A stretch of 64,000 nucleotides of DNA from Beverwykella pulmonaria (taxonomy: Eukaryota > Ascomycota > Dothideomycetes > Pleosporales > Melanommataceae). The translations under genes were made by a program, and so were the position numbers. The stretch spans positions 1,891,785 through 1,955,784 of the forward strand of contig BCHH01000007.1 of the NCBI GenBank assembly GCA_001599595.1, given 5' to 3'. Position 1 is the first letter of the stretch; the number at the start of each line of letters is the position of its first letter. Shown here piece after piece: positions 11,983 to 24,058 of this stretch. Below the pieces are notes generated by a model that was given only the letters and a program-made list of their open reading frames with translations, was not told the origin of the DNA and searched no databases.

Positions 11983-14900
11983 CTACCGATCCAAAGCCTG
12001 CGCTTGACACTATCCCATTGTTAGCACACGTCTTTGACAACCGCACACACGATCGCACTTACCATCTGATAGTAAACCCCCTTCCGTCTCAACAGTGTCT
12101 GATGATCCCCCTTCTCTAGCACCCGCCCACTCCCCAACACGAAGATAACATCCGCCTTCTGAATCGTAGCCAAGCGATGCGCAACAGCAATCACAGTTCT
12201 GCCACCTTCACCCGCCGCGCGCTCAATAGCTTCTTGGACTAGCTTCTCGCTTTCCGAGTCTAGACTGCTCGTTGCTTCGTCGAGGAGGAGTAGCTTCGGC
12301 TTGCGGAGGAGAGCGCGGGCCAAGCTGAGACGCTGTTTTTGACCGCCAGAGAGAGACATGCCCTTAGGTCCTAGACGCGTGTTGTATCCATCAGGAAGCG
12401 AAGTGATGAATTCGTGGATCTGGGCGTCACGACACGCTTTCTGGATGTCGTCGTCGGTGGCAGCGTCCATAGATAGTGAGACGTTCTCTCTTATCGAGCC
12501 TTCGTAAAGCGTAGGCTCTTGACTTACAAGACTGATCTGTTTCCGATATTCCTGCGGATCTAATGATGTAATGTCTTGCCCATTATACAACACATGGCCG
12601 GAAGTAACATCGTAGAAGCGTTCGAGGAGGGAGATTGTCGTGCTCTTTCCACAACCTGAAGCCCCGACGAGTGCTGCGAATTGGCCAGGGGCAACTTTGA
12701 TGTTGAGATTGGAGAGGACAGGCACTTCGCGCGTTTTGTATGTGAAGTAGACGTTTTGGAACTCGATACCTACGCCGCCGGGGGTGGAGGCGATGGGGTC
12801 GTATTTCTGGGGCTTGGTTTTCTTGGAGATGCGGAAACTGAGGATGCGGTTTGCTGCACCTGCGGCTTGGGCCATGTCTGGTAGTGTTAGATGTTATAAA
12901 GGGGCAGATTAGAAGGGTACGTAGAACTTACTGGGAGCAATGCTGAACCACATGCCAGCCGCAACGGCACCTTGTATAATTGCCATATAGATGATGAAGA
13001 AGTCGACGAGATTGTACTCTCGAGATGCAAGCAAAGTACCTCCATACCTACCTGGCATTAGTTGATGCGTGTTAGGTGAAACATTGAATACTTACCAAAA
13101 CGCCAAAGCTGTGCATGCTAGTTCAACGCTATCGGATGCCGCGAAGACTACCGTACCGAATTTGGCACTACCAAACGCCTTCTTCACATGGGTGCTGAGC
13201 AGAGACTGATATCGATCGCCAATTAGATCCTCCATCGTGAGGGATAAAACCGTCCTGAAAGCGCCGACAGCTTCAGTGGCAAATTGCGAGCTGTCTTCAA
13301 ACACAGCGGCGTTCATCTTCTCAAACTCCATCTCGAGTCTGAATCTCAGATATCCAGCAGCGAGAATGGGCGGAAGGGCGCAGAACAGCCCTACTAAGCT
13401 AAGCTTCCATCCGTAGGCAAATGCCTGTTTTTATTAGTCAGCAACTAAGTAAGCTATGTCCTGAGGGTCACTCACTATAGCGACAGATCCAACGAGGTTG
13501 ACACATGCAATCAATGCCATAGACATCTCTGTGCTCATTAGTTGCTGTAGCTGTTCGGTGTCGGAACTGAGTCTGCTGGTGAGTGATCCTGCGGAATGTC
13601 CTTCTGCGTCGAAGAACGGAATTCTTTTCTTGATCATGGAAACCAGGTATTCCTGTCGATAGAAGCGTGTGATGATCTATAATGGTAAGCAACCGATGTG
13701 AAAGCATCAGGGTACTTACGATAGAAATGAGGTGTGAGGCAAAGCCCAGGGCGAAGTAGGCTAATCCTACGCCTGCAGCCTCCACCCCGAACATTCCAGA
13801 CCAGAAGTTTCCCTCATGCGTGAATCTTGCCTTGTCCCCAACATATGTGAATACTTGAATAATATTTGCGAAGATATACGCTTGAAGAGGATAGACGGCT
13901 ATGTGAATGTTAGCCACGGAATGCAAATATGAATATTATAATTACCTCCAGCGCACAGAACGCCCACAACGGCGATAGAGTAAAGGACCCAATGACGGCG
14001 CTGCTCGAAGATCAAGCGACCAAAGCTCATCAACAGGCCCTGCTGCTTGTATTCTGAATCCTCGGCCACGACGTGATCTTCACGCACATGGTTTGCTTCC
14101 GAATTTTCCGTTGCACTCGTCTTAGTCTTGTGAATTGGGGTATCTTCTTCGGTCTCTTGAGCCTCCATCGTAAGTTCTTGAGCATGGACCAAGCCAAAGT
14201 ACACGCCATCCTGGTTTTGCAAGAGCTCTTCATGGCTGCCTTGTTCTACAAGCTTGCCCTTTCTGAGTACGATGATCTTGTCCGCTCGCTTGATTGTCGA
14301 AAGCCGATGGGCAATGACGATCGTCGTTCGGTTCCTTGACACGCGGTCGAGAGCTTCCTGGACGATGCGCTCGGTTCGAACATCGATTGCGCTAGTTGCT
14401 TCGTCTAGAATAAGGATCGGGGGTTTCTTGATAATACTTCTTGCGATAGCTATGCGTTGCCGTTGTCCTATGTATGGTTAGACGGATTCGAGTGTTTTAT
14501 GTGTGGGGACACATGCCTCCAGAGAGCTTGATACCACTTTCGCCAACGAGTGTATCATATCCTAGAGGTAGCTTATTGATGAATTCGTCTGCGTATGCCT
14601 CTCTACAAGCATCTTCGACCATTGCCTAGGCACAAGTCAGATTAGCATGCTATCAGTTCTCCGGAGTGTTTCACTACTGGGGCTAAGTTGTGCGCCGAAG
14701 AATTGGTACTCACCTGCTTCTCTTCTTTTGATACATCATTCAAAGGTGTGCCACAAAGCCCAAACGCAACATTGTTGAAAAGCGTGTCGTTGAATAGAAA
14801 AGGTTCTTGCTGTACCAAACCAATCTGTGATCGTAACCATTTCAAATCGACAGTGCGGATATCAGCACCTCCAATCTTGATAGCACCCGTACATGTATGT

Positions 14901-16751
14901 GGTTCTATCACAACCTCTGTCTCGGGCTCTGGTTTGCCAGACTTTTTAGGCTTCTTGCTCTTTTTAGAATCATTCTCAACGAGTGATCCCGCTGGCTTAG
15001 TGTCTTCAGCTTCGGCGGCGGTGGTAACCTTCGCAGTGGTCTGGAGAAGGTCATACCACCGCTGAACGAGTGATACAACCGTACTCTTCCCAGAACCTGA
15101 AGGCCCCACTATTGCAGTAACCTTTCCGGCTTCAAATTCCAGGTCAAGGCTGTCGAGAATCTGTACATTGGGTCTACTTGGATATGAGAACGCAACATTT
15201 TCAAAGAGGATGTTGCTGTCGGCGGAAACATCAGGGTCCTTCAACCCAGATGTGTCAGGAACTTCGGCGTCGATGGTAATGAACAACTCTGTTGCAGCTG
15301 ATGCAGCCTTTGCAACAGCTATAATGGGCGAGGCCACTCTGCCTATGCTCATAACAGCCTGCATGACCGAAAACAGCACACTTTGAAGGTCAGCAATTCG
15401 ATTCAGGGCTTGTCAAGAACAGAGTACCTACACGATGATTACACTGATGTCTTTGATGTGTCCACTCGTGTACTGTCGGATCCCAAACCAGAAGGTCAGA
15501 CCGAACGTGCCGTACATTGCAAGCATGCTAGGTGACATCATCAAGCCCATGAGCGGAGCTGATCTCCTTTCGTTCTTCGCCGCCTTGTTCAGCAAGTCCT
15601 CGTGTTGCTTTGCAAGCTTGTCCTCGGCCCCAAAAGCTACCACAATTCGAATCGATGAGAACATTTCGAATGCCAATGCCGATGCCTCTTCGTGTAGACT
15701 CTCGGTCACTTTGTGTATTTTGATGAAGGGTGGAATAAGGCTTCCGTATGTGATGAGAATGAAGGGAAGGGAGGCGCTGGCTACAAAGGTCAGCAGCCAA
15801 CTCTTGATGAATGCAATCACGTAGAGCCCGACCGTGAAGGCCAGTGACTGGAATAGCATAGCGAAGTGCTGGGAGATTGCTAGCTGGATCGTATTCGACG
15901 ATGTGGTAATTCGAGTGGACACCTTCCCGGGGGAGATGGTATCGATTACACTAACGGGTTGGGCCAGGGTAGCTCGAAGATAGGCTAATCGTAGAGCAGC
16001 AGAGATCCGGAGTCCACTTATTCGGATGCAAAGCTATTCAAAGGGGTTAACCAACAGGAGAGGGAGCTGTTGAATTCGAAGGCCGTACCATGGAAATGTA
16101 TGAAAGGAAAAACTTTGCGATAAACAGGTAGACAATGTAGAGTCTGTTTGAGGATTTTTAGTTGACAATATTCTGAAAGTTGGAACCCTCAGGGCATGAA
16201 TTCGGGACATACGCGCCCTTGTTAACTGCTCTTTGGAAGTCTTGCTTTGTGACACCGCTGCCTGGAACGAAGTACCCAGTAAAACTCCCAACAAGATTTC
16301 CTAATAGAGGTTAGAGTTTGTTACTTAACTACGGCCAGTATAGTTACCGAAAACGACGATCATGAGAGGCATTGCCTTTGTCCTACGTTAATATTCAGAC
16401 TTCCCCTCTCGGATGGAAAACTCACAATGCCAGCGCCGATTGAAGTTAGGCATGACACAAGCATGAGGAACATATCAAAGGGAGTACCATACGACAGCAC
16501 TCTCTGAGGGAAAATTAACTCTGTTTTTCTAATATTTGGGCCTTGTGGGCACTTACGAAGTAGTTTCCTATGGTGGGTGTGGGCTTCTCCTTCTGCTCTT
16601 TGGCATCGTTCTTCTCATCATCTTGAACTGACTCTGCCACTCGATCTTTTTCAGCGTTCGCGTTCTCAATTACTTGGATATTCTGTTCTACAGCATCTGC
16701 TGCACCGCTAGCCGAGGGTGGCGGGACCTCGCTCTTCCTAAATATCGCCAT
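11983..16751 (-). CDS. ABCB full transporter (multidrug/P-glycoprotein type)
   Basis: Fifteen exons (16751-16557, 16503-16426, 16375-16348, 16300-16213, 16143-16089, 16033-15432, 15380-14714, 14625-14517, 14467-13946, 13898-13720, 13676-13476, 13424-13096, 13047-12932, 12877-12063, 12009-11983) give about 1336 aa in TMD-NBD-TMD-NBD order. NBD1 has GPSGSGKST, a Q-loop, LSGGQRQR and [13 protein letters not shown]2 has [17 protein letters not shown] and [10 protein letters not shown]. The N-terminus is acidic/lysine-rich and cytosolic. Between Walker A and the Q-loop of NBD1 sits a lysine-rich insert of about 55 residues. The last 27-nt exon ends QAQALDR, the usual fungal ABCB ending. Exons 8 and 9 are joined by a GC-AG intron (14516-14468, donor GCATGT). 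Such pumps export hydrophobic compounds at the plasma membrane; the substrate is unknown. The exon map is my manual prediction. Confidence 0.9.
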
Positions 16752-18240
16752 GATGAAACGTTGTGGGAGAGGGAATCGTTACTCGACAGACATTGCCGAT
16801 ATTTATCAAAGGTGATGGCCTCGTTTCCGGGGTGCCGAAATGCTGGTGCCTGAAACGGGTGTTTGCGAATTGCGAATATGTATACGTTTACCTCAACTGG
16901 GATAAATCGATGCGCAGCAGCCACATTCCACGGACGAGAAGGAGGCGCGAGGGCTCCGACGACAAGCTATATATCGTGCATGTACCGCTGATCATTATGC
17001 GCTCAGTTGCTCAGGAGTCAAGCAAATGAAATCCTTCTGGTTGTCGGGCCGCGCTAGCTCCGAGCGCCTTCGAAATACGATACGGCGAAGGAATGCGAGA
17101 TTACACGAACGAGCGAGCGTATCAGGGTTGGCTATAAGCGACCAGGACCGAGCTGCCTTGAGTATTTCGATCAAGGAGAGTCGTAAATGGAGCTAAAGAA
17201 TACCGAACATGTGTCTCGAAAACCTTTGTTGTCTATGTAGGTTTAAGGAAGAGCAACTCGAGAGGAGCAACTCGAAAGGTCTCCAGGGATGAATACGAGT
17301 ACACGTGACTTGGTCGGATGTCATGATGCCCGGCGGGCCGCGCCTGTAGCGAGCTGCCGATCTACGCCAAGTTGTCAACGCCCCAACTTCCTAATTGTTC
17401 CGGCATAGCTACACAACACCACCAAACACTATTTTAAGCGAAGTGCATCTTAGAAGAAGAAGAAAATATCTTTTGCTCTGACTCATAGTGCCTCTTCCTT
17501 CACTGTACCTCCGAAGTCCAACACAACTGGAGCCTATAAGTTTCAGAAGCGTAATGCACAAAGTCACCTTTGGGGCAGCTCATTCATAAATTGCCATCGG
17601 AGCTAACCCCGAGGTTTTGACATACATATGGTGCTGCTAGGTTGATCCTATCAATGCGTCATTAGTTGCGCATCTTCTGCCAGCTGCCGCTATTACCCAT
17701 TGGGAAATAATTCTGGCCAAGAGATATCAGGGAATTACAAGATCAATCACCTCCGGTGGAACACAACTCTGGTGTATGGCTCTCTTCGGTGAACGCGTTA
17801 AAACAGTGAGGGCCAATCTGGCGTGTCTGACCGTCACCTGTTATACTCTGTTCTGTACGAAGGAGCTAGCTTTAGTGTGTAGTATCGCCACGGGACATGG
17901 TGAAAGGCTAAGAGGATTGAATTGACTCTGCAAAGCCCTGCTGCATGGGGTTATCGCCGTCCGAGCAGGTGTTGCGAGCGTGGACACGTTGGATACTAGG
18001 TTCGCCGTAGCACCTAATGGGCCTTAAACTATTCAACACGACTTAACCTTTCCCGCCAACCTGCAACCCCATTACCACTGCTCCTGCTCTGGCCTGTATA
18101 CGCAGCTGGCGTCTGCGCGACCAACATTCTATTGCGTATCTCTACATCAGTATTTATCCATTCCCAAAGCAGCTTACTCATAGCCGTATCTTCCAAGATG
18201 GACTGTCCCACCACTGCACGACTTCTGGCTGTACGCCATC
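16752..18240. other. Intergenic, ABC transporter promoter side
   Basis: This is upstream of the minus-strand ABC transporter. No recognisable gene. Small direct repeats of GAGCAACTCGA(G/A)AGG occur near 17252-17281. Confidence 0.4.
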
Positions 18241-18301
18241 TTCTCGCGTCGAGACTGCATGGCCGACTAAACTGCTAGCAGAGCTTGTTTAACAGGCTAC
18301 T

Positions 18302-19200
18302 AGAGATCTCCTGTGCCCAGTCGTCGCCCTGATTCTAGCCTGCAAGACACTCACCAAGATCATCGGCACCAAACCGTGGTTCAAGCTCAGAAAGAACTAC
18401 AGCGAGCGATCGGAATTTCTCAACATCCACCAGCACGATCTGCACAACTGCTGGGCAGAACTCTTCCTCCGCCCCAATACTCCTACTTCGTTTCCCCAGA
18501 CTATGGCCAAGAGCCACCTTCCTCACTACTCCCAAGACAACGGGCTCCACACTTGGCATGTACGTTTTGGATACAGTGGGCTATGGCCACATATCGCGTT
18601 GGCTCCGAAGAACCACACTTTGGATGGATAGCGGCATTGCTCTCGACAAGCTCCATTACCAGACCACTGTCCCATTCAAGGCCAGCGATCCGGACAGTGC
18701 TCGCGTTCACGAGGCAATCATCAAGTTATCTGACGACGTTTTAGGTTACTGCTGGAAGCCTGCTCCTTCGTTGCACCTACAAGCTATCAGCCAGCAAGGT
18801 TGGACGTTTCGGACTCCACAATCGTCGGGGAGCGAAGCTTCACATCTGCAATCATGTTAACACCGAACAGAGGAGACTTTGTTGGTTTGGCGATGGTCTT
18901 GTGAATATTCTGGGGCCAAAGGAGCCTTCGCAAGACTACGAATTACGTTTATACTACTCTGGGTCATGGCAATACGACGACACTAGCTCAACGACATCTT
19001 CGGCCGTGCTTCTGTCGCCACAAATATTGCTCGTCAGTGCTCCCGTTGCACGACGGAGTGCTATATCACGACTACGAGCCTGGATCCAGAAGTGAATGCT
19101 GTGGTCACCACCTATCATACTTTCGGCCCCTAGAAATCGTACGGGTCACCCTTCTGGGCACTCACGGAGCTGGAGGGTATATCGGGTCGATTCACGTCCA
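18302..19200 (+). pseudogene. Possible relic of an unrecognised gene
   Basis: Successive open blocks lie in different plus-strand frames: one with FKLRKNYSERSEFLNIHQHD and a following LHTWHVRFGYSGLW around 18370-18620, one with TVPFKASDPDSARVHEAIIKL around 18670-18740, and one with EPSQDYELRLYYSGSWQYDD around 18920-18980. The amino-acid composition looks coding, but stops and frame changes separate the blocks and no splice solution was convincing. I do not recognise a family. It could also be chance open frames. Confidence 0.25.
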
Positions 19201-19857
19201 TAAAAGCTAGAAGAATAATTCTTATGAATATCATGGCTGAGACTGTCTTTCGGGTCTCCTGGAGGAGAATGTGATTGCTCAGGATGATTGGGTTAGTGTA
19301 TCTGGACAGATAGCTAATCCTAAATAGGGGCCAATAGAATTATTTCGGATTTACCTTATCTGCCAGAAGGTGTTCTGCGTGAGAAGGAACATATTTCAGG
19401 AAGGCTTGTGATCCTCCTGGCAACACCGTAGTATAAATTAGGCCTGGGTCAGCTCTTTCGACCTGTGGCCAAAATATATTTGGGTTCCAGAGAGGATGGA
19501 TCGGTCGTGCCGTAGATGCTGTCGAATGAATTGTGGCGCAGGTGGCTGGTACCTGCGTCATTGGAGTGTCGCAATTCCCTTCCTCCACCGCACTCTTCTC
19601 AGCTCAGCCTCCATCTGGTCTGCCATTGCACCATGTCGCACGCGTCATGCATGACCGCCCATGGGAAGTCATTTGCCGCCCATGTGGCCAGCTCCACTGA
19701 CCAAGTCTCATATAAAGCCGCGTGTGATCCCTTTGAGAGACCTGCACTCTCCTGACTAACCGCCCCCAATACCCCTCCCCCGCCATAAGCACACGGCCAT
19801 CAGCTCCCGCACTCTGCCACCACCTTTCGAACACCGTATCGTTTCCATTCTTGCATC
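19201..19857. other. Intergenic, promoter of the glycine-zipper gene
   Basis: No gene is seen. The right part contains the TATA-like element listed separately. Confidence 0.4.
19711..19716 (+). promoter_or_regulatory. TATA-box-like element
   Basis: TATAAA lies 142 bp before the ATG of the glycine-zipper gene, a plausible distance for a fungal TATA box with a pyrimidine-rich leader. Confidence 0.4.
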
Positions 19858-20793
19858 ATGTCCGGCTACTACGGCGGCGATGGCACGCAAGGCTACGGCC
19901 AGCAGCAGTACGGTGGTCCTCCGCCGCAACAACATGGGTACGGCGATCAAGGACATGCGCCGCAGCCATATGGGCAGCCCGGCGCGCATGACCCGTACAA
20001 CCAGGGGCACAACCCGTACCCTCCCCAAGGCCAGGTGAGCGCAATCGCCGCGCAAGGAAGCAACTCGAGCTCTTCGATGCAGCTGCTAACAGAACTACAG
20101 GGCCACTTTCAGCAGCCACCAGCGCATGATCCCTACCAGCAGCACCAGCCGCCGCAGCAGCACCAGCCGCCGCAGCAGCACTACGGCGCCCCGCCGCCTG
20201 GCAACTACGACCAGAGCTACGACCCCAATCGCGGACACTCTCCTTATCCTCCTCCGGCGCAACAAGGCTACGGCGCGCCAGCTCAGCAGCACGGCTATGG
20301 TGATCCCCATCAGCAACAGCAGCAACATTATGGCCAACCCGGTGCTCCTGGCGCTCCTGGCGCTCCTGGCGCGCCCGGCGGTCCAGAAGGCGAGCGCGGT
20401 CTCGGATCAACCCTTCTCGGAGGAGCGGGTGGCGCCTTTGTTGGAAATAAGCTCGGTGGAGGTCCTCTAGGCACCGTTGGAGGTATGATTGCCGGTGCGA
20501 TTGGAGCCAACATGCTAGGAGACAAGTAAGCTTGAATCTGGTACCATCATGGAGGCAACTGCTAACAGTGTGAGTGCAGGAAGAAAAAGAAGGAGAAGAA
20601 GCACAAGTCCAGCGGCTCGCATGGAGGAGGATACGCTGGCTCCGCTGCTGGTCTTGGTGGTCTCTATGCTGGAAGCCATAGCAGTCATGGGCATAGCAGC
20701 CACGGACATGGCCACAAGAAGCACAAGGAGCACAGGTCTAAGAGCCGAGGAGGAGGTAGCAGTTCCTCTTCCTCTAGCAGCGACTCTGACTAG
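19858..20793 (+). CDS. Gly/Gln/Pro/His-rich protein with glycine-zipper 2TM segment
   Basis: Three exons (19858-20034, 20101-20525, 20580-20793) give 271 aa. The first half is low complexity with YGQ, QQH and PPQ repeats, including an exact HQPPQQ tandem and four GAP triplets encoded by 9-bp repeats near 20340. Then comes a glycine-zipper segment (GSTLLGGAGGAFVGNKLG, GGMIAGAIGANMLG) that can form a membrane hairpin or assembly. The C-terminus is a Lys/His-rich stretch (KKKKEKKHK), GSHGGGYAG-type repeats and a poly-Ser tail ending SDSD. Proteins of this kind are widespread in filamentous fungi without clear function; some are linked to stress or membrane association. Intron 1 is 66 nt, stop-free and in frame, so retention would add 22 residues. 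Confidence 0.8.
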
Positions 20794-21268
20794 AGCTCAC
20801 GCCGCCTTCAGAGCCAGCGGTTACTTTTGTCCTGCGTTTTGTATTTTTGATATTCTTGCTCTGGATAGAGTCATGGGATCACAATTCCCATGACGTCGAA
20901 CGCGACACGATAATGAAACTCATACTTATAACTCTACCGCTCTCCACTGTCTACCTGCATGCTGAAAGCAATAAAACTCCCTAATTTCATCCACTTGAAG
21001 TGGGAACCGTGTGGTAAATGGCTGTCCGTGGCCGAGGTGACTCATTTTATCGATGGAAAGTAAGGAGGTCATTCAGAACCCAGGACGATATTCATCAACC
21101 AGAAAATATACCCTACGGAGGTACCGCGGCCATAAACATGATGTGGGCCTCGACCTGTCTGTCCGAAATAGGATTAGCGTCGATGTACGCCAATTTTCTC
21201 TCTAGTCATCCACCAAGTTGGGCGAAAACACAGAAAATTGTTGCACGCCACAGCGCAGAATCTTCGAC
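20794..21268. other. Intergenic between tandem genes
   Basis: 3' UTR of the glycine-zipper gene and the promoter of the TPR gene; no further gene seen. Confidence 0.4.
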
Positions 21269-24058
21269 ATGGCAGACATATTCACGACCTTTCTGAGATG
21301 CTCTCTTCCGGAAGAGCTTGCCTCTGTCCTTGAAAACCTTCTCCACATCCTGGAGACAGGAGACTTCCTGGCCATTTTCCAACTTCCGGAAGTTCAAGTT
21401 CTACTTGGGCACCAAGAGAACGAAGTCACAAAAGATATTCAGCTCAAGGACTTTCCTTTGTGGAGCGACTATATTTTCCATCGTCTGGGACTCATATTGT
21501 CTAAGCGAGGCGAAGAAACAGGTGCCCCTCCAAATGAAACGGCAGCCTATCGTCAACACTTGGTCTTCATCGTTGCGATCGCAGCACTCTCTGCTTTCTC
21601 GCAGTCAACTGTCACTGGTCCGCCTCTTCCTTTCCATTCCGCAAACATAATTCTTCCTAAAGATGTTTCGTCCAATGCCTCTGCTCTGGCTAGTCTGCGG
21701 ACAGGACTCATTTCTTCACTCAGCGCGGATGGCGTAGCAGCGTACAAACTCACACCGAATATCGAATTGTTGTGTCTAGCAGAAACCATCTTAATCTGTC
21801 CGCCCATCCAAAAGAACATCAAAGCATCCATATGGGCAAGACTTCGAGTCAATTTCCTCCATCAGCGGCTGCTATCAGAAGTTGCACCATCGCTGCAAAC
21901 TAGCATCTACGAGGAACTGGAGACACTAGAGAGCCTGATTTTGTCCTCTAAATCAAAATATAGTATCGAAGACTTGCATGCTCACTTCTTGTTGGAACGG
22001 GCAGCCATTCACACGCACCATGGACTTGACAAGAAAGCCAAGGATGATCTCGACCATGCCACTTCGGAAAGGAAGTTTGAATATGTATTGACTGGTATGC
22101 TGGGAAAGCGGACAAAGTTTCAAGAGAACGATTACAGTCAGTTACTTGTGTTGGCTCGTAGCGCTGGCTCAGACTCGGTTGTTGCCCCTACAGAAGCACC
22201 GAAACCTACCAATTTGGACCTCAACGATGATACTCTCTTGGAGTCTATTTCATTTGCCGGTACACCAAAATCCGACAACTCTGCAGGCACATCTTCGATA
22301 CCAGCTTCTCTTGCTGCTCTAGATCCTTCAAATCAGCCATTGCTAGACCCCTTGGACTCGGTTATCTTACTCTCTCAGGCTTCGGCTGTTACAAATACAA
22401 ATCCCGCGGATGGCATCACAAGAGAGCAAACCCTGCCTTACGCGACTCGAGTACTAGAAGGAGGAAGCTCGAATTGGCAGGTGTACACACAAGCACTTCT
22501 CGTTCGAAGTCGAATCGAAGGATACAAATCGAGGACGATGGAGCGAGGACTGCTGCAATTGCAGGCTCTCGTTGATCAAGTCATCGCGGAAACGACCGAA
22601 GAAAAGACAATCGAAAACAGCGAGACAGATACTCAAGTGACTTCATTCCTACCTAAGGCTAAAGAAGGAGAGGCGGCCCCAGTGGACCAACGACTTCGCT
22701 ACATATTCCCTCTTTGTTCGCCGTCTCGCTGGGAACTAGAGGCTGAGCTTGCAGCTCGCTGGGTTAGCGTCGGCGGTCTTCGCTCGGCACTGGACATCTA
22801 TGAGAGACTTGAGATGTGGGCAGAGGCAGCCTTGTGCTGGGCAGCTACAGACAGGGAGGACAAAGCAAAGAAGATAGTCAAGAGACAGCTCTTCCATGCG
22901 ACGAACGTGAACGACGACACGGCCGACCTCGAGGAGGAAAAATGGGAAGGCACGGCTAGAGATCCACCTCCTGCAGAAGCGCCACGACTGTACTGCATCC
23001 TGGGAGACATTGATAAGGATATGTCAATGTACGAAAAGGCCTGGGAGGTTTCGGGACGTCGATACGCTCGTGCCCAACGTGAACTCGGTCGACAATACTT
23101 TACACTAAGAAATTATGAGAAGGCTGCGGAGGCATACTCACTCTCACTCAAGGTTAACGCCTTGAATCACCCTGCTTGGTTTGCCCTTGGATGTGCCTAC
23201 CTCGAACTACTGCAGTTTAAGAATGCGGTTGAGGCCTTCTCTCGCTGCGTGCAGCTCGACGATCAAGACGCAGAAGCGTGGAGCAATCTGGCTGCTGCAC
23301 TTCTCCACCTGAGACCGAAGCCGAAAGAGGGCGAGGAGGAAGCCAACCCTGCAGACCGAATCACAAACCATCCTCGACAAGACGCACTGAAAGCTTTCAA
23401 ACGTGCCGCCACCCTCAAGCACGACAACTCGCGTATCTGGATCAATGTCCTGACAGTTGCAGCGTCTACCAACCCACCCTCGTGGTCCGACGTCGTCACC
23501 GCGCAGCGACACGTATGCGAACTTCGAGGCAAAACCGACGGCGAGAAGTGCATCGATGAAGAGATCTTAGACCTTCTTGTTCGACACGTTATTCAAGTAG
23601 AGGGGAGCGTAGATTTCACGCGAGCCGGGCTCCCTCGAATGGTTAACGAGTTGATTGAGAAGCACATCAAGCCTCTCATCACTGTCTCGCCCAAACTATG
23701 GCTGATCCTATCCACACTGTATATGCACACCAATCGGCCGTCATCAGCACTCGAGTGCCATGAAAAGGCATGGCGTGCCCTCACCTCGCAGCCCAATTGG
23801 GAGAGCGGTAGTGAGACTAGTTGGAACGCGGTTGTGGATCAGACGATTGATCTGGTGGATGCATATGAGAGTCTGGGGCCCAAGGATAGGACTGAAGGAT
23901 TGGCGGCTGACAGTGGAGAGTTGGTGGCGAAGGATTGGAAGTTCAAGGCACGGAGTGTGGTGAGGAGTGTAATGGGGAAGGGCAAAGAGAATTGGGAGGA
24001 CGGGGTGGGGTGGGAGAGATTGGTAGGGAGATTGGAGGATTTGAAAGGCAGTGGATGA
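21269..24058 (+). CDS. TTC27/Emw1-like tetratricopeptide protein
   Basis: A single exon of 929 aa starts at the ATG of MADIFTTFLR. The N-terminal half is helical without clear repeats. The C-terminal half has TPR units: SGRRYARAQRELGRQYF, NYEKAAEAYSLSLKVN, HPAWFALGCAYLELLQF, NAVEAFSRCVQLD, DAEAWSNLAAALLHL. This order and wording match the TTC27 family (yeast Emw1), essential in yeast and tied to cell-wall integrity. An upstream TTG-initiated extension was rejected. The protein is probably cytosolic and acts as a scaffold or chaperone-like factor; its exact partner is not shown by sequence. Confidence 0.88.
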   Translation: MADIFTTFLRCSLPEELASVLENLLHILETGDFLAIFQLPEVQVLLGHQENEVTKDIQLKDFPLWSDYIFHRLGLILSKRGEETGAPPNETAAYRQHLVFIVAIAALSAFSQSTVTGPPLPFHSANIILPKDVSSNASALASLRTGLISSLSADGVAAYKLTPNIELLCLAETILICPPIQKNIKASIWARLRVNFLHQRLLSEVAPSLQTSIYEELETLESLILSSKSKYSIEDLHAHFLLERAAIHTHHGLDKKAKDDLDHATSERKFEYVLTGMLGKRTKFQENDYSQLLVLARSAGSDSVVAPTEAPKPTNLDLNDDTLLESISFAGTPKSDNSAGTSSIPASLAALDPSNQPLLDPLDSVILLSQASAVTNTNPADGITREQTLPYATRVLEGGSSNWQVYTQALLVRSRIEGYKSRTMERGLLQLQALVDQVIAETTEEKTIENSETDTQVTSFLPKAKEGEAAPVDQRLRYIFPLCSPSRWELEAELAARWVSVGGLRSALDIYERLEMWAEAALCWAATDREDKAKKIVKRQLFHATNVNDDTADLEEEKWEGTARDPPPAEAPRLYCILGDIDKDMSMYEKAWEVSGRRYARAQRELGRQYFTLRNYEKAAEAYSLSLKVNALNHPAWFALGCAYLELLQFKNAVEAFSRCVQLDDQDAEAWSNLAAALLHLRPKPKEGEEEANPADRITNHPRQDALKAFKRAATLKHDNSRIWINVLTVAASTNPPSWSDVVTAQRHVCELRGKTDGEKCIDEEILDLLVRHVIQVEGSVDFTRAGLPRMVNELIEKHIKPLITVSPKLWLILSTLYMHTNRPSSALECHEKAWRALTSQPNWESGSETSWNAVVDQTIDLVDAYESLGPKDRTEGLAADSGELVAKDWKFKARSVVRSVMGKGKENWEDGVGWERLVGRLEDLKGSG

